The notes beneath the pieces are model-generated. The model worked only from the letters and a program-made list of their open reading frames with translations, was not told where the DNA came from and searched no databases. The position numbers and the translations under genes were made by a program. A DNA stretch of 64,000 nt from Bacillus sp. FJAT-27445 (lineage in GTDB: Bacteria; Bacillota; Bacilli; Bacillales; Cytobacillaceae). The stretch lies in contig NZ_LMTI01000002.1 in NCBI RefSeq assembly GCF_001510665.1, positions 505,753 to 569,752 of the forward strand, in the 5' to 3' direction. Shown here in pieces: positions 56,018 through 64,000 of this stretch; positions within the stretch are counted from its first letter, which is position 1; each line of letters begins with the position of its first letter.

Positions 56018-58657
56018 CTATTTCGCATCATACCAGGTTGGTCCGTAGGAATAATCGACTTTGAGTGGTACATTGAGCTCAAGTGCATTTTCCATAATTT
56101 CAGGAACAAGCTTTTCAAGTACTGCCACTTCTTCTTTTGGGGTTTCAAAGATCAATTCATCATGGACCTGAAGGAGAAGGCGTGATTGAAGCCCTTTGCT
56201 TTTAAGGGCATCAGCCATATCAATCATCGCTTTCTTAATAATATCGGCTGCGCTTCCCTGGATAGGCGTATTCATCGCAGTCCTTTCAGCGAAGCTCCTT
56301 AAGTTAAAATTCCGGCTGGTGATTTCCGGGATATATCTTCTCCTTTGCATGAGCGTCGTTACAAATCCATTTTGTTTTGCCACCTTGACACTATCCTCCA
56401 TATAGTCCTGGACCCCTGGATAGCTTTCCAGATACCGCTCGATGAACTGTCCGGCTTCCTTCCTGGTGATGCCAAGGCTTTGGGAAAGGCCAAAATCGCT
56501 GATTCCATAAACGATACCGAAATTCACAGCCTTTGCATGGCGCCGCATATTGGAAGTAACTTCTTCGGCCTCGACGTGGAAAACTGCCATCGCCGTCTTT
56601 GTATGGATATCTTCATCCTCCCTGAAAGCTTCAATCAGCTTTTCATCATTGGCAATATGGGCAAGTACCCTTAACTCAATTTGGGAATAGTCCGCGGCAA
56701 AAATAACCCAGCCTTCTTCGGAAGGTATGAACGCCTGGCGGATTTTCCGTCCTTCTTCAAGGCGGATCGGAATGTTCTGCAGGTTTGGATCTGTTGAACT
56801 TAGCCTTCCTGTTGCTGTCAGCGCCTGATTAAAGCGGGTATGGACTTTGTCCGTTTTTGGGTCGACAACCTTTAGGAGCCCTTCAATATAGGTGGACTGC
56901 AATTTTCCAAGCTGCCGGTAATCAAGGATCAGGCGGATGATTTCATGGTCCCCAGACAGTTTCTCCAATACATCGGCGGATGTGGAATAGCCAGTCTTCG
57001 TTTTTTTGCCTGAAGCTAGGCCAAGCTTCTCGAATAAAATTATGCCAAGCTGTTTTGGAGAATTGATATTGAACTTTTCCCCGGCCATTTCATGAATTTT
57101 CTCTTCTATAATTTCCAGTTTATCGTGTAATTCACTGCCCATCGCCTTTAATCGGGCAAGATCAACTTTTATCCCTGTTGACTCCATGTCAGCAAGAACT
57201 AGCGTCAAAGGCATTTCAAGCTCAGTAAAAAGTCCGTACTGGCTGTTTTCACGCAAATCTTTTTCCAATAACGGCTGAAGCTCGCCAATCGAGATGGCCT
57301 TCCTGACAAGATGGGCGGCCAGCTCTGGCTCATCCGGAACCTTCCTTTTTGCACCCCTACCGTAAAATACATCATCTGCCTGGACGTTCCTGATTTTATA
57401 TTTCTTTTCAATCGTAGAAAGATCATCAATATTCGCGGAAGCGTCGATAATGTAGGAAGCGATGAACACATCGAAAATGACACCCTTTAAATGAATGCCG
57501 CGTCGCCTTAACGCCACCTCTGTAGCCTTGGCATCATAGACAATTTTTTTCTTTGTCTCGTCTTCGGCCCATTTTTTAAAAGCGGGGGACCCGAGGGCTG
57601 TTGTTACTGGCAAGTAAAAACTTCCCTTTTCGCTCGCAGCCGCAAGACCGATGATGTCGGCATAATGATAGTTATCTTCAAGAATTTCCACGTAGAAGGC
57701 TGTCTCGCTGCCAAACAGTCCATCGGTAATTTCTATGGGTATTTCGAAATCGACTTCGCCGAGCTCGGCTTCGCTGCTATCTTCACCGGCATCTTCCCCG
57801 AGCTTGTCAAGAAGGGAGTTGAACCCTAGCTCTTTGAAAATGGAAATAAGCTTTTCATAGTCGAATCCTTCATAGGACATATCGCCAAGGTTAACCTCTA
57901 CTGGCGCCTCCCTTGTGATTGTCGCCAATTCCTTGCTCATGATAGCCTGGTCTTTGAATTCCTGAAGTTTTTCCTTCAGTTTTTGTCCGCTCACCTTTTC
58001 GATGGACTGAAGGAGGTTCTCTAGTGTTTCAAACTCCTTTAAAAGCTTGATGGCGGTCTTCTCACCGACACCGGGAACCCCCGGGATGTTATCCGAGGCA
58101 TCTCCCATCAGACCCTTCATGTCGATAATCTGCCATGGCTCAAGGCCATACTTTTCCTTTATATGCCCGGGTGTATACTCTTCAATATCAGTAATGCCCT
58201 TCCTTGTAATCCCAACTGTTGTTTTATCAGATGAGAGCTGGGTAAGGTCCTTGTCCCCAGATATGACCCTTACCTCAAATCCTTCCTTTTCAGCAGCCAG
58301 CGAAAGAGTCCCGATAATATCATCGGCTTCATAATTTTCAAGCTCGTACCTCGGAATCTGGTATGCGTCCAATAATTCGCGGATAAACGGGAATTGTTCG
58401 GATAGCTCTGGCGGTGTTTTTTGCCTTCCACCCTTGTACTCACTGAATGTTTTATGGCGGAATGTTGTTTTTCCCGCATCGAATGCAACAAGCATATGGG
58501 TTGGCTTTTCATCCTCGAGTATCCGCATGAGCATCATTGTAAATCCGTAGATGGCATTCGTATGGACGCCCTTATCATTATTAAGGAGCGGCAAGGCAAA
58601 GAAAGCACGGTAGGCAATGCTGTTTCCATCAATTAAAACAAGCTTCTTTTTTTCCAC
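56018..58657 (-). CDS. polA: DNA polymerase I
   Basis: Repair synthesis and Okazaki-fragment processing. The 879 residues comprise the 5'-3' exonuclease (LVLIDGNSIAYRAFFALPLL, GDASDNIPGVPGVGEKTAI), a 3'-5' exonuclease-like domain, and the polymerase (FAADYSQIELRVLAHIAND, RRHAKAVNFGIVYGISDFGL, LLQVHDELIFE). In the exonuclease-like domain the usual D-x-E metal ligands are replaced (AFYVEILEDNYHYAD), so proofreading is probably lost, as in other bacilli. The GTG start at 58657 follows AGGAGGAATAGTA. Confidence 0.96.
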   Translation of the reverse strand: MEKKKLVLIDGNSIAYRAFFALPLLNNDKGVHTNAIYGFTMMLMRILEDEKPTHMLVAFDAGKTTFRHKTFSEYKGGRQKTPPELSEQFPFIRELLDAYQIPRYELENYEADDIIGTLSLAAEKEGFEVRVISGDKDLTQLSSDKTTVGITRKGITDIEEYTPGHIKEKYGLEPWQIIDMKGLMGDASDNIPGVPGVGEKTAIKLLKEFETLENLLQSIEKVSGQKLKEKLQEFKDQAIMSKELATITREAPVEVNLGDMSYEGFDYEKLISIFKELGFNSLLDKLGEDAGEDSSEAELGEVDFEIPIEITDGLFGSETAFYVEILEDNYHYADIIGLAAASEKGSFYLPVTTALGSPAFKKWAEDETKKKIVYDAKATEVALRRRGIHLKGVIFDVFIASYIIDASANIDDLSTIEKKYKIRNVQADDVFYGRGAKRKVPDEPELAAHLVRKAISIGELQPLLEKDLRENSQYGLFTELEMPLTLVLADMESTGIKVDLARLKAMGSELHDKLEIIEEKIHEMAGEKFNINSPKQLGIILFEKLGLASGKKTKTGYSTSADVLEKLSGDHEIIRLILDYRQLGKLQSTYIEGLLKVVDPKTDKVHTRFNQALTATGRLSSTDPNLQNIPIRLEEGRKIRQAFIPSEEGWVIFAADYSQIELRVLAHIANDEKLIEAFREDEDIHTKTAMAVFHVEAEEVTSNMRRHAKAVNFGIVYGISDFGLSQSLGITRKEAGQFIERYLESYPGVQDYMEDSVKVAKQNGFVTTLMQRRRYIPEITSRNFNLRSFAERTAMNTPIQGSAADIIKKAMIDMADALKSKGLQSRLLLQVHDELIFETPKEEVAVLEKLVPEIMENALELNVPLKVDYSYGPTWYDAK

Positions 58658-58739
58658 TACTATTCCTCCTGTTCCTTTGCAAATCAAACCCTATAGAATC
58701 AAAACTGCCTTTTGCAAAATAGTAATCCAATTTTATTGT

Positions 58740-60500
58740 TTATTTCCCTCGAAAGGATTTCCTAAATTCCAGGATGAATTCTGTCCCTTTTCCAATGTTG
58801 CTTTTAACGGTAATCCTTCCTTTGTGAGCCTCAACGATATGTTTAACAATTGCAAGGCCAAGGCCTGTACCGCCTGAATTCCTTGTTCTTGCCCTGTCCA
58901 CCCTATAAAAGCGTTCAAATATCCTAGGGATTTCTTCTTCCTCAATCCCAATACCGGTATCCCGAACAACCATCACAATTCTCTTTCCTGCATCCCTTAC
59001 GGTTAATTCAACCCTCCCGTCCATTGGGGTGTAGGTAATCGCGTTTGTAAGGAGATTGATCAGCACCTGCCTAATCCTAAATGAATCTCCTTCAATCTCC
59101 AAATCATCAGGGATAGGATGAATAACTAGATCAATGCGCTTTTCAGAAGCTTTCCCATCCAGGATTGCAACTATTTCCTTTAGGATGGGAGCAAGGTTGA
59201 AACGCAAAATATCCAGCCTGAAATTATGCTGTTCCAACTTTGATAGCTCTAATAGGTCCTGAATTAGCCTTTGGAGACGGTCGCTTTCCTTAAGGATGAT
59301 AGACAGAAATTCATGCAGGGCTTTCTCATCCTTCATCGCGCCGTCAAGCAGGGTCTCAGCAAATCCTTTTATTGATGTAACAGGAGTCTTCAGCTCATGG
59401 GATACATTGGCGACAAAATCCTTCCTGATTTGCTCCAATTTTTTCAGTTCGGTTATATCGTGGAAAACAAGCAATACGCCCTTCCATACATTATTTGTTC
59501 CAATGATTGGAAGAGCTGAAACATCAAAATACTTGCGTTCAATTGATACAGGCAAGATGAACTGTTTTCTCTGCTTTTGTTCAGTCATGAATATTTCTTC
59601 AATCAATTCCTGGATTTCCCTAAAAGGGATCGCTTCGTAGTAAGCCCGGTACAGGATTTCTCCCGGTTCCACTTTGAATAATTCCTTATAGCCTTTGTTG
59701 ATAAGGTTAATAAAACCCCGGCTGTCAATCAGGACTAGGCCGCTGCCGATATTTTCAATCAAGGTTATTAGCCGCTCCTGCTGGATTTCACGTGTCTTAG
59801 CCATATCTTCAAGGTTTCGGGCGAGCACATTGATCGATGAGCTTAACAGCCCAGTCTCATCCATTCTCTCCTCAACGTACGTCCGTGCTCTATAATTTCC
59901 CTTTGCAAGCTCCATCGCAACATTTGCGGCTGATTCGATAGGCTTCGCGTATCTTCTAGTTATCCTCATCCCAAGCAGGACGATGATTGCCATGGCAAGG
60001 CCAAGGCTTAATGAAATGAGCCACCATATATTTCTATAGGCATCCTTCAATTCACTTGAAGCAAGGCTAAGGAAAAGGTATCCTTCAGTTCCGTTTTCCT
60101 TCTTCAATTCTGTCCAATAATAGTGGACTTCCTGCCGGTCTCTCAATTTAAAGAAGCGCCTTTTTTTATTCCCCCCCGAAACAATATCGGTTATCAAATC
60201 CCCGGGGGCAGCTACATCGCCATTACTGTTGTAAAGGACATTACCGTTCTTGTCTACCAAAAGGATTCCCGCGCCGAGCTTTTTGCCGAACTTACCAAGT
60301 TCGTTTCTATCCGCCCCCTGAAGTCCTCCGTAATCCTCAATATACATCCGGATCAGGCTGCTTTCCTTTTCCAGCCTTTCATAAAAGGAATCAAGATAAT
60401 AATTTTTAAAAAGCTGGCCCAAGAGAATCCCAAGCCCAAGGAGAACGGCGACTGTGAGGAGAACCATAGCTATTAATAGCCTCGTCCTGTATTTTGTCAT
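58740..60500 (-). CDS. phoR: Phosphate-sensing histidine kinase PhoR
   Basis: A membrane sensor kinase phosphorylating PhoP on phosphate starvation. The 586 residues: helix 1 (about 8-28), extracytoplasmic PAS-like domain, helix 2 (about 157-178), HAMP, PAS (LVLIDSRGFINLINKGYKEL), HisKA with VANVSHELKTPVTSIKGFAE, and an ATPase domain with GTGLGLAIVKHIVEAHKG. Its ATG overlaps the phoP stop by 4 bp. Confidence 0.93.
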   Translation of the reverse strand: MTKYRTRLLIAMVLLTVAVLLGLGILLGQLFKNYYLDSFYERLEKESSLIRMYIEDYGGLQGADRNELGKFGKKLGAGILLVDKNGNVLYNSNGDVAAPGDLITDIVSGGNKKRRFFKLRDRQEVHYYWTELKKENGTEGYLFLSLASSELKDAYRNIWWLISLSLGLAMAIIVLLGMRITRRYAKPIESAANVAMELAKGNYRARTYVEERMDETGLLSSSINVLARNLEDMAKTREIQQERLITLIENIGSGLVLIDSRGFINLINKGYKELFKVEPGEILYRAYYEAIPFREIQELIEEIFMTEQKQRKQFILPVSIERKYFDVSALPIIGTNNVWKGVLLVFHDITELKKLEQIRKDFVANVSHELKTPVTSIKGFAETLLDGAMKDEKALHEFLSIILKESDRLQRLIQDLLELSKLEQHNFRLDILRFNLAPILKEIVAILDGKASEKRIDLVIHPIPDDLEIEGDSFRIRQVLINLLTNAITYTPMDGRVELTVRDAGKRIVMVVRDTGIGIEEEEIPRIFERFYRVDRARTRNSGGTGLGLAIVKHIVEAHKGRITVKSNIGKGTEFILEFRKSFRGK

Positions 60501-61213
60501 TCGCCTTTAGGTTCCTCCATTTTATAGCCAAGGCCCCGAATCGTTTTAATATAATTCGGCTTTTTTGTATCCGCCTCGATTTTCTCCCGCAAGTGGGAAA
60601 TATGTACATCGACTATTCGCGTATCACCCGCAAAGTCATAATTCCATACGGTGCTTAATAGCTGGTCCCTAGTCAGGACCCTGTTTTTATTTTGCGCAAG
60701 GCAATTCAGCAGTTCAAATTCCTTTAAAGTAAGGGCAAGGAGATTCCCTTTGAAAAACGCTTCGAATCTTTCCGGAAAAATCTTCAGGTCTCCAATCAGG
60801 ACAGCCTCTATTTCTTCGGGTTCTTCCTGCTGTTTTTCTTGGTATTGCTCCGTTCTGCGCAGAATCGCCTTAACGCGCGCCAGTACTTCACGCGGGCTGA
60901 AAGGCTTGACCATATAATCATCGGCGCCGAGCTCCAGGCCTAGTATTTTATCTAATTCATCATCTTTTGCCGTGAGCATAAGAATTGGAATCATAATCTT
61001 TTGCTGGCGAAGCTGCTTGCAAACTTCAATCCCGTCGATTCCGGGAAGCATGAGGTCAAGGATAATCATATCAGGGCTTTCATTCATTGCCCGCTCCTTT
61101 CCTTCCTTTCCGTCCATTGCGGTTATGACCTCGTATCCGCCCTGTTCCAGATTGTACTTAAGCAGGGTTACAATCGATTGTTCATCGTCTACAACTAACA
61201 CCTTTTTCTTCAT
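60497..61213 (-). CDS. phoP: Phosphate-response regulator PhoP
   Basis: An OmpR-type response regulator for the Pho regulon. The 238 residues: receiver (KVLVVDDEQSIVTLLKYNLE, phospho-acceptor Asp in IILDLMLPGIDGIEV, MLTAKDDELDKILGLELGAD) and winged-helix DNA-binding domain (TLKEFELLNCLAQNKNRVLT, RIVDVHISHLREKIE). CACGGAGGTCATT precedes the ATG at 61213. Confidence 0.95.
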   Translation of the reverse strand: MKKKVLVVDDEQSIVTLLKYNLEQGGYEVITAMDGKEGKERAMNESPDMIILDLMLPGIDGIEVCKQLRQQKIMIPILMLTAKDDELDKILGLELGADDYMVKPFSPREVLARVKAILRRTEQYQEKQQEEPEEIEAVLIGDLKIFPERFEAFFKGNLLALTLKEFELLNCLAQNKNRVLTRDQLLSTVWNYDFAGDTRIVDVHISHLREKIEADTKKPNYIKTIRGLGYKMEEPKGE

Positions 61214-61269
61214 AATGACCTCCGTGAATAAGATAAACCCCATACATTCTGTTTACTTCCCCCACTACT

Positions 61270-61298
61270 ATAGTATAGTAAATATTTTTTGCCTTCAA
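61270..61298 (-). promoter_or_regulatory. Possible sigma-A promoter of phoPR
   Basis: Minus strand TTGAAG, 17 bp, TACTAT, within repeated TATACTATAGTA sequence, so the exact -10 box is ambiguous. Confidence 0.45.
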
Positions 61299-61328
61299 GA
61301 ATAGCGGAAGGGCAGCCATAGGCTGCCC

Positions 61329-61805
61329 TTAAAAGTTATCTAGCGTGCTGCCATCCATTTGCGAGAGTCGGTGCGGAGGGCAGACCTTTAATTTTCCAAT
61401 GACTACTTTTTCTTCCTTCTCATCTTTTCCTTCTACAGAAATGGTAACAGTATGCGCTTTCCGGTCCACTTCTGTGACTTCGAGAAGAAAGTCCACTGTT
61501 CCATAATGATAAACCGGTTTTGGAAACTCCAGCTCCTGGGCGAGAATATGGCTTCCCGGCCCTGGGAGATATTTGGATATGGCGGAAGTAATAATGCCTG
61601 TCAGCATGATGGCCGGCACAACCGGTTTGCCAAACGGCGTTTGCGATGCATAGTCATGCTGGATATACAAGGGGTTCGCATCATTTGTAAGACCCAGGTA
61701 AAGCAGTAGGTCCTTGTCTTCGATTTTTTCCGTCAGGGCAAGCTTTTCCCCCGCGGTCATTTCCTCAATCCTTCTGCCAAGCTTTCTTTTTTTGCCTAAT
61801 AGCAT
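61329..61805 (-). CDS. MaoC-like hot-dog dehydratase/hydratase
   Basis: A 158-residue single hot-dog domain of the MaoC/(R)-enoyl-CoA hydratase group: LYLGLTNDANPLYIQHDYAS with the catalytic Asp/His pattern, PFGKPVVPAIMLTGIITSAI, GSHILAQELEFPKPVYHYGT. The substrate is probably an acyl-CoA or acyl-ACP. GGGGGGTCGGAA precedes the ATG. It lies between mdh and phoP in this and other bacilli (recalled). A hairpin at its 3' end (GGGCAGCC/GGCTGCCC, 61313-61331) lacks a good T run. Confidence 0.85.
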   Translation of the reverse strand: MLLGKKRKLGRRIEEMTAGEKLALTEKIEDKDLLLYLGLTNDANPLYIQHDYASQTPFGKPVVPAIMLTGIITSAISKYLPGPGSHILAQELEFPKPVYHYGTVDFLLEVTEVDRKAHTVTISVEGKDEKEEKVVIGKLKVCPPHRLSQMDGSTLDNF

Positions 61806-61900
61806 TTCCGACCCCCCAAATCTGCCTATTATAAGGACAGGTTTGTTATTTTGCTGCTTGTTTATTCATAAAACATCTGCATGGACCATTCCATAGTATC

Positions 61901-61934
61901 CAAAAAATTCGGGGGAAACTCCCCCGAATTTTGT
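61901..61934. terminator. Terminator of icd-mdh
   Basis: AAAATTCGGGGGA and TCCCCCGAATTTT arms with T runs on both strands, just after mdh. Confidence 0.88.
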
Positions 61935-61942
61935 TGATAAAA

Positions 61943-62881
61943 TTAAGCAAGCACAGCCATGACATTACGCACTGATTCAGCGGACTTGTCTAGAGCGGCT
62001 TTTTCCTCTTCTGTCAATTCAAGCTCAATAACCTTCTCAATGCCATTAGCTCCGAGAATGGTCGGCACGCCAAGATAAATTCCTTCGTAGCCATATTCAC
62101 CTTCAAGATAAGCAATCGTTGGAAGGACACGGCGCTGATCTTTCAATATGGCTTCGCACATTTCAACCAGAGATGCCGCCGGGGCGTAATAAGCACTTCC
62201 GTTGCCAAGGAGATTTACAATTTCACCGCCGCCTTTGCGGGTGCGTTCAACGATTGCTTCAAGGCGTTCCTTTGAAATAAGGGTTTCTAGCGGAATCCCG
62301 CCAGCATAGGAATAGCGGACTAAAGGAACCATATCGTCTCCATGGCCGCCAAGCACAAATCCGGTAATATCTTTTACAGAAAGATTCAATTCCTGGGCGA
62401 TGAAGGTGCGGAACCTTGCGGAGTCCAATACACCTGATTGGCCAATAACCCGGTTTTTAGGGAATCCACTTTCCTTGAAAACAGTGTATGTCATGGCATC
62501 AACCGGATTTGTCAAAACCACTATGAAACTGTTAGGGGAGTGTTTAGCAATCTCTTGCGCGACACTCTTCATGATTTTCTGGTTTGTTTGGACGAGGTCG
62601 TCTCGGCTCATACCCGGCTTCCTGGCAATGCCCGCCGTAATGACAACAATATCCGAATCCTTTGTGTCTTCGTAGCTCGATGTGCCTGTTATGTTGGCAT
62701 CAAACCCTTGAACAGGGCTTGCCTGCAACATATCAAGGGCCTTTCCCTTCGTCGGGTTTTCCATTTGCGGAATATCGACGAGGACAACATCCCCAAGTTC
62801 TTTCTGGGCAAGCAGAAAAGCCGTGGTAGCCCCTGTAAAACCTCCACCGATGACAGAAATCTTTTTGCGTTTCATTGACAT
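61943..62881 (-). CDS. mdh: Malate dehydrogenase
   Basis: TCA-cycle enzyme. The 312-residue, lactate-dehydrogenase-like form has [52 protein letters not shown] and [17 protein letters not shown] with the catalytic His. The ATG at 62881 follows CAAGGGGGAAACACT; the longer open frame is not supported. It is downstream of icd. Confidence 0.97.
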   Translation of the reverse strand: MSMKRKKISVIGGGFTGATTAFLLAQKELGDVVLVDIPQMENPTKGKALDMLQASPVQGFDANITGTSSYEDTKDSDIVVITAGIARKPGMSRDDLVQTNQKIMKSVAQEIAKHSPNSFIVVLTNPVDAMTYTVFKESGFPKNRVIGQSGVLDSARFRTFIAQELNLSVKDITGFVLGGHGDDMVPLVRYSYAGGIPLETLISKERLEAIVERTRKGGGEIVNLLGNGSAYYAPAASLVEMCEAILKDQRRVLPTIAYLEGEYGYEGIYLGVPTILGANGIEKVIELELTEEEKAALDKSAESVRNVMAVLA

Positions 62882-62973
62882 AGTGTTTCCCCCTTGATAA
62901 TTACCTTCAAATCGGGATACTGGCGGGTGACGTTTCCGCCCGTCCCCATGAACTAACATACGTCTTGGGCAGG

Positions 62974-64000
62974 TTATTCCATATTCTTGATAAGCTCATC
63001 GCCAAATTCGGAAGTTTTCACTTCTTTAGCTCCATCCATAAGGCGGGCAAAGTCATAAGTTACGACTTTGGATGCAATCGTCTTCTCCATCGATTTTACG
63101 ATCTTATTGGCAGCTTCGTTCCAGCCAAGGTGCTCAAGCAATAGCACTCCGGACAGGATAACGGAAGAAGGATTCACTTTATCAAGGCCTGCATATTTAG
63201 GGGCTGTTCCATGTGTAGCCTCAAAAATGGCGTGGCCAGTTTCATAGTTGATATTTGCTCCTGGAGCAATACCGATTCCGCCTACTTGCGCGGCAAGGGC
63301 ATCGGAGATATAGTCACCGTTCAGGTTCATTGTAGCAACTACGTCAAACTCTTTCGGGCGAGTCAGGATTTGCTGAAGGAAAATATCCGCAATCGAATCT
63401 TTTACAATGATCTTGCCTGCCGCTTCGGCATCGGCTTGCGCCTTATTAGCGGCTTCTGTGCCTTCTTCTTCTTTAATGCGGTCATATTGGGCCCATGTGA
63501 AGACCTTATCGCCGAATTCTTTCTCGGCAAGCTCATAGCCCCAATTCTTGAATGCACCTTCTGTATACTTCATAATGTTCCCTTTATGTACAAGGGTCAA
63601 TGACTTGCGGCCTTCTTTGATTGCATAATTCAGCGCAGCACGCACAAGTCGGGTTGTCCCCTCTTCGGAAACAGGCTTAATTCCGATTCCGGAAGTTTCA
63701 GGGAACCGAATTTTGTTAACTCCCATTTCATTTTGAAGGAAGCTGATCAATTTTTTCACTTCTTCCGAACCCTGGGCATATTCAATCCCTGCGTAAATAT
63801 CTTCCGTGTTTTCGCGGAAAATAACCATATCAGTGTCCTGCGGGCGCTTTACAGGAGAAGGAACACCTTCAAACCATCTTACTGGGCGCAGGCAGACGAA
63901 CAAATCGAGAATCTGGCGCAAAGCAACGTTCAACGAGCGGATTCCACCGCCAACCGGGGTTGTCAATGGCCCTTTAATGGCAATTAGGTATTCGTTGATC
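62974..64000 (-). CDS. icd: NADP-dependent isocitrate dehydrogenase, 3' part
   Basis: TCA-cycle enzyme producing 2-oxoglutarate. The coding frame runs off the end of the window: [20 protein letters not shown], then [20 protein letters not shown], the substrate-site region [17 protein letters not shown] and nucleotide-binding [20 protein letters not shown]. About 341 codons plus the stop are present; the N-terminus with its start is missing. It lies upstream of mdh as in the Bacillus citZ-icd-mdh cluster. Confidence 0.96.
   Translation of the reverse strand, partial: INEYLIAIKGPLTTPVGGGIRSLNVALRQILDLFVCLRPVRWFEGVPSPVKRPQDTDMVIFRENTEDIYAGIEYAQGSEEVKKLISFLQNEMGVNKIRFPETSGIGIKPVSEEGTTRLVRAALNYAIKEGRKSLTLVHKGNIMKYTEGAFKNWGYELAEKEFGDKVFTWAQYDRIKEEEGTEAANKAQADAEAAGKIIVKDSIADIFLQQILTRPKEFDVVATMNLNGDYISDALAAQVGGIGIAPGANINYETGHAIFEATHGTAPKYAGLDKVNPSSVILSGVLLLEHLGWNEAANKIVKSMEKTIASKVVTYDFARLMDGAKEVKTSEFGDELIKNME

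Noticed and set aside
61313-61333. Hairpin GGGCAGCC/GGCTGCCC after the MaoC-like gene as a terminator
   Set aside because: The stem is strong but is followed by TTCCGCTATTC rather than a T run, so termination is uncertain; noted in the gene entry only.
1-64000. CRISPR arrays, tRNA or rRNA genes, prophage structural genes
   Set aside because: No regularly spaced repeats, no tRNA-like cloverleaf with the TTCGA block and no rRNA sequence were seen. The T-box sequences resemble tRNA acceptor complements but are leaders.

Overview
The window comes from an endospore-forming member of the Bacillaceae (Bacillus or a close relative). The gene order follows the Bacillus subtilis lysC-uvrC-trxA-etfAB ... 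pheST ... infC-rpmI-rplT ... dnaBI ... polA-phoPR-mdh-icd segment. It contains sporulation genes (sspI, ytxC, ytaF, a CotY/CotZ-like coat protein), and its regulatory elements are Gram-positive: a lysine riboswitch, two T-boxes, an L20-type leader, and sigma-B- and sigma-W-like promoters. Almost all genes lie on the minus strand. The exceptions are rnhC, sspI, one ATP-grasp gene with its coat-like partner, ysdB and a ysnF-like gene.

Layout. 1-3412: 5' part of lysC with its lysine riboswitch, then uvrC and trxA. 3591-9487: fatty-acid degradation (etfA, etfB, fadB, fadR with a clear FadR operator, lcfA), then the cell-division/repair operon zapA-yshB-polX-mutS2-yshE (9502-14927), which ends in a 27-codon membrane peptide. 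15115-16083: rnhC. 16084-29534: an accessory island of about 13 kb between rnhC and pheT, which are neighbours in B. subtilis. It holds a secreted subtilisin-like protease with C-terminal YD (Rhs) repeats, a large WapA/Rhs-type polymorphic toxin with a Hint domain and a toxin tip, its immunity gene, then two decayed Hint-toxin-immunity cassettes, the last one interrupted by an IS110/IS1111-type element. 29535-34272: pheT, pheS with T-box, and ysgA. 34391-35738: sspI and the M42 aminopeptidase ysdC. 36145-41161: a second accessory block with two homologous ATP-grasp ligases, a MurF-like ligase, a cysteine-rich CotY/CotZ-like protein and a dUTPase. 41330-46579: ysdB, ysdA, rplT-rpmI-infC with leader, a ysnF-like stress gene and thrS with T-box. 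46982-53624: ytxC, dnaI-dnaB-nrdR, a conserved unknown gene, speH and gapB with paired CcpN-like boxes. 53775-64000: coaE-ytaF-mutM-polA, phoR-phoP, a MaoC-like gene, mdh and the 3' part of icd.

How the genes work together. The chromosomal backbone covers DNA repair and replication (uvrC, mutS2, polX, mutM, polA, dnaB, dnaI), translation (pheST, thrS, infC, rpmI, rplT), central metabolism (icd, mdh, gapB, the beta-oxidation set) and phosphate sensing (phoPR). The two places that break this order are the most interesting. One is the protease plus Rhs toxin island with its spare toxin tips. The other is the ATP-grasp/Mur-ligase/coat-protein block, whose enzyme set resembles a split cyanophycin-synthetase-like peptide-ligating system and might modify a spore component; that last point is inference. 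Two long interspersed repeats of one family (7104-7267 and 52250-52592, opposite orientations) are also not explained by the genes.

All calls come from reading the sequence and from memory of protein families. No database search was run.
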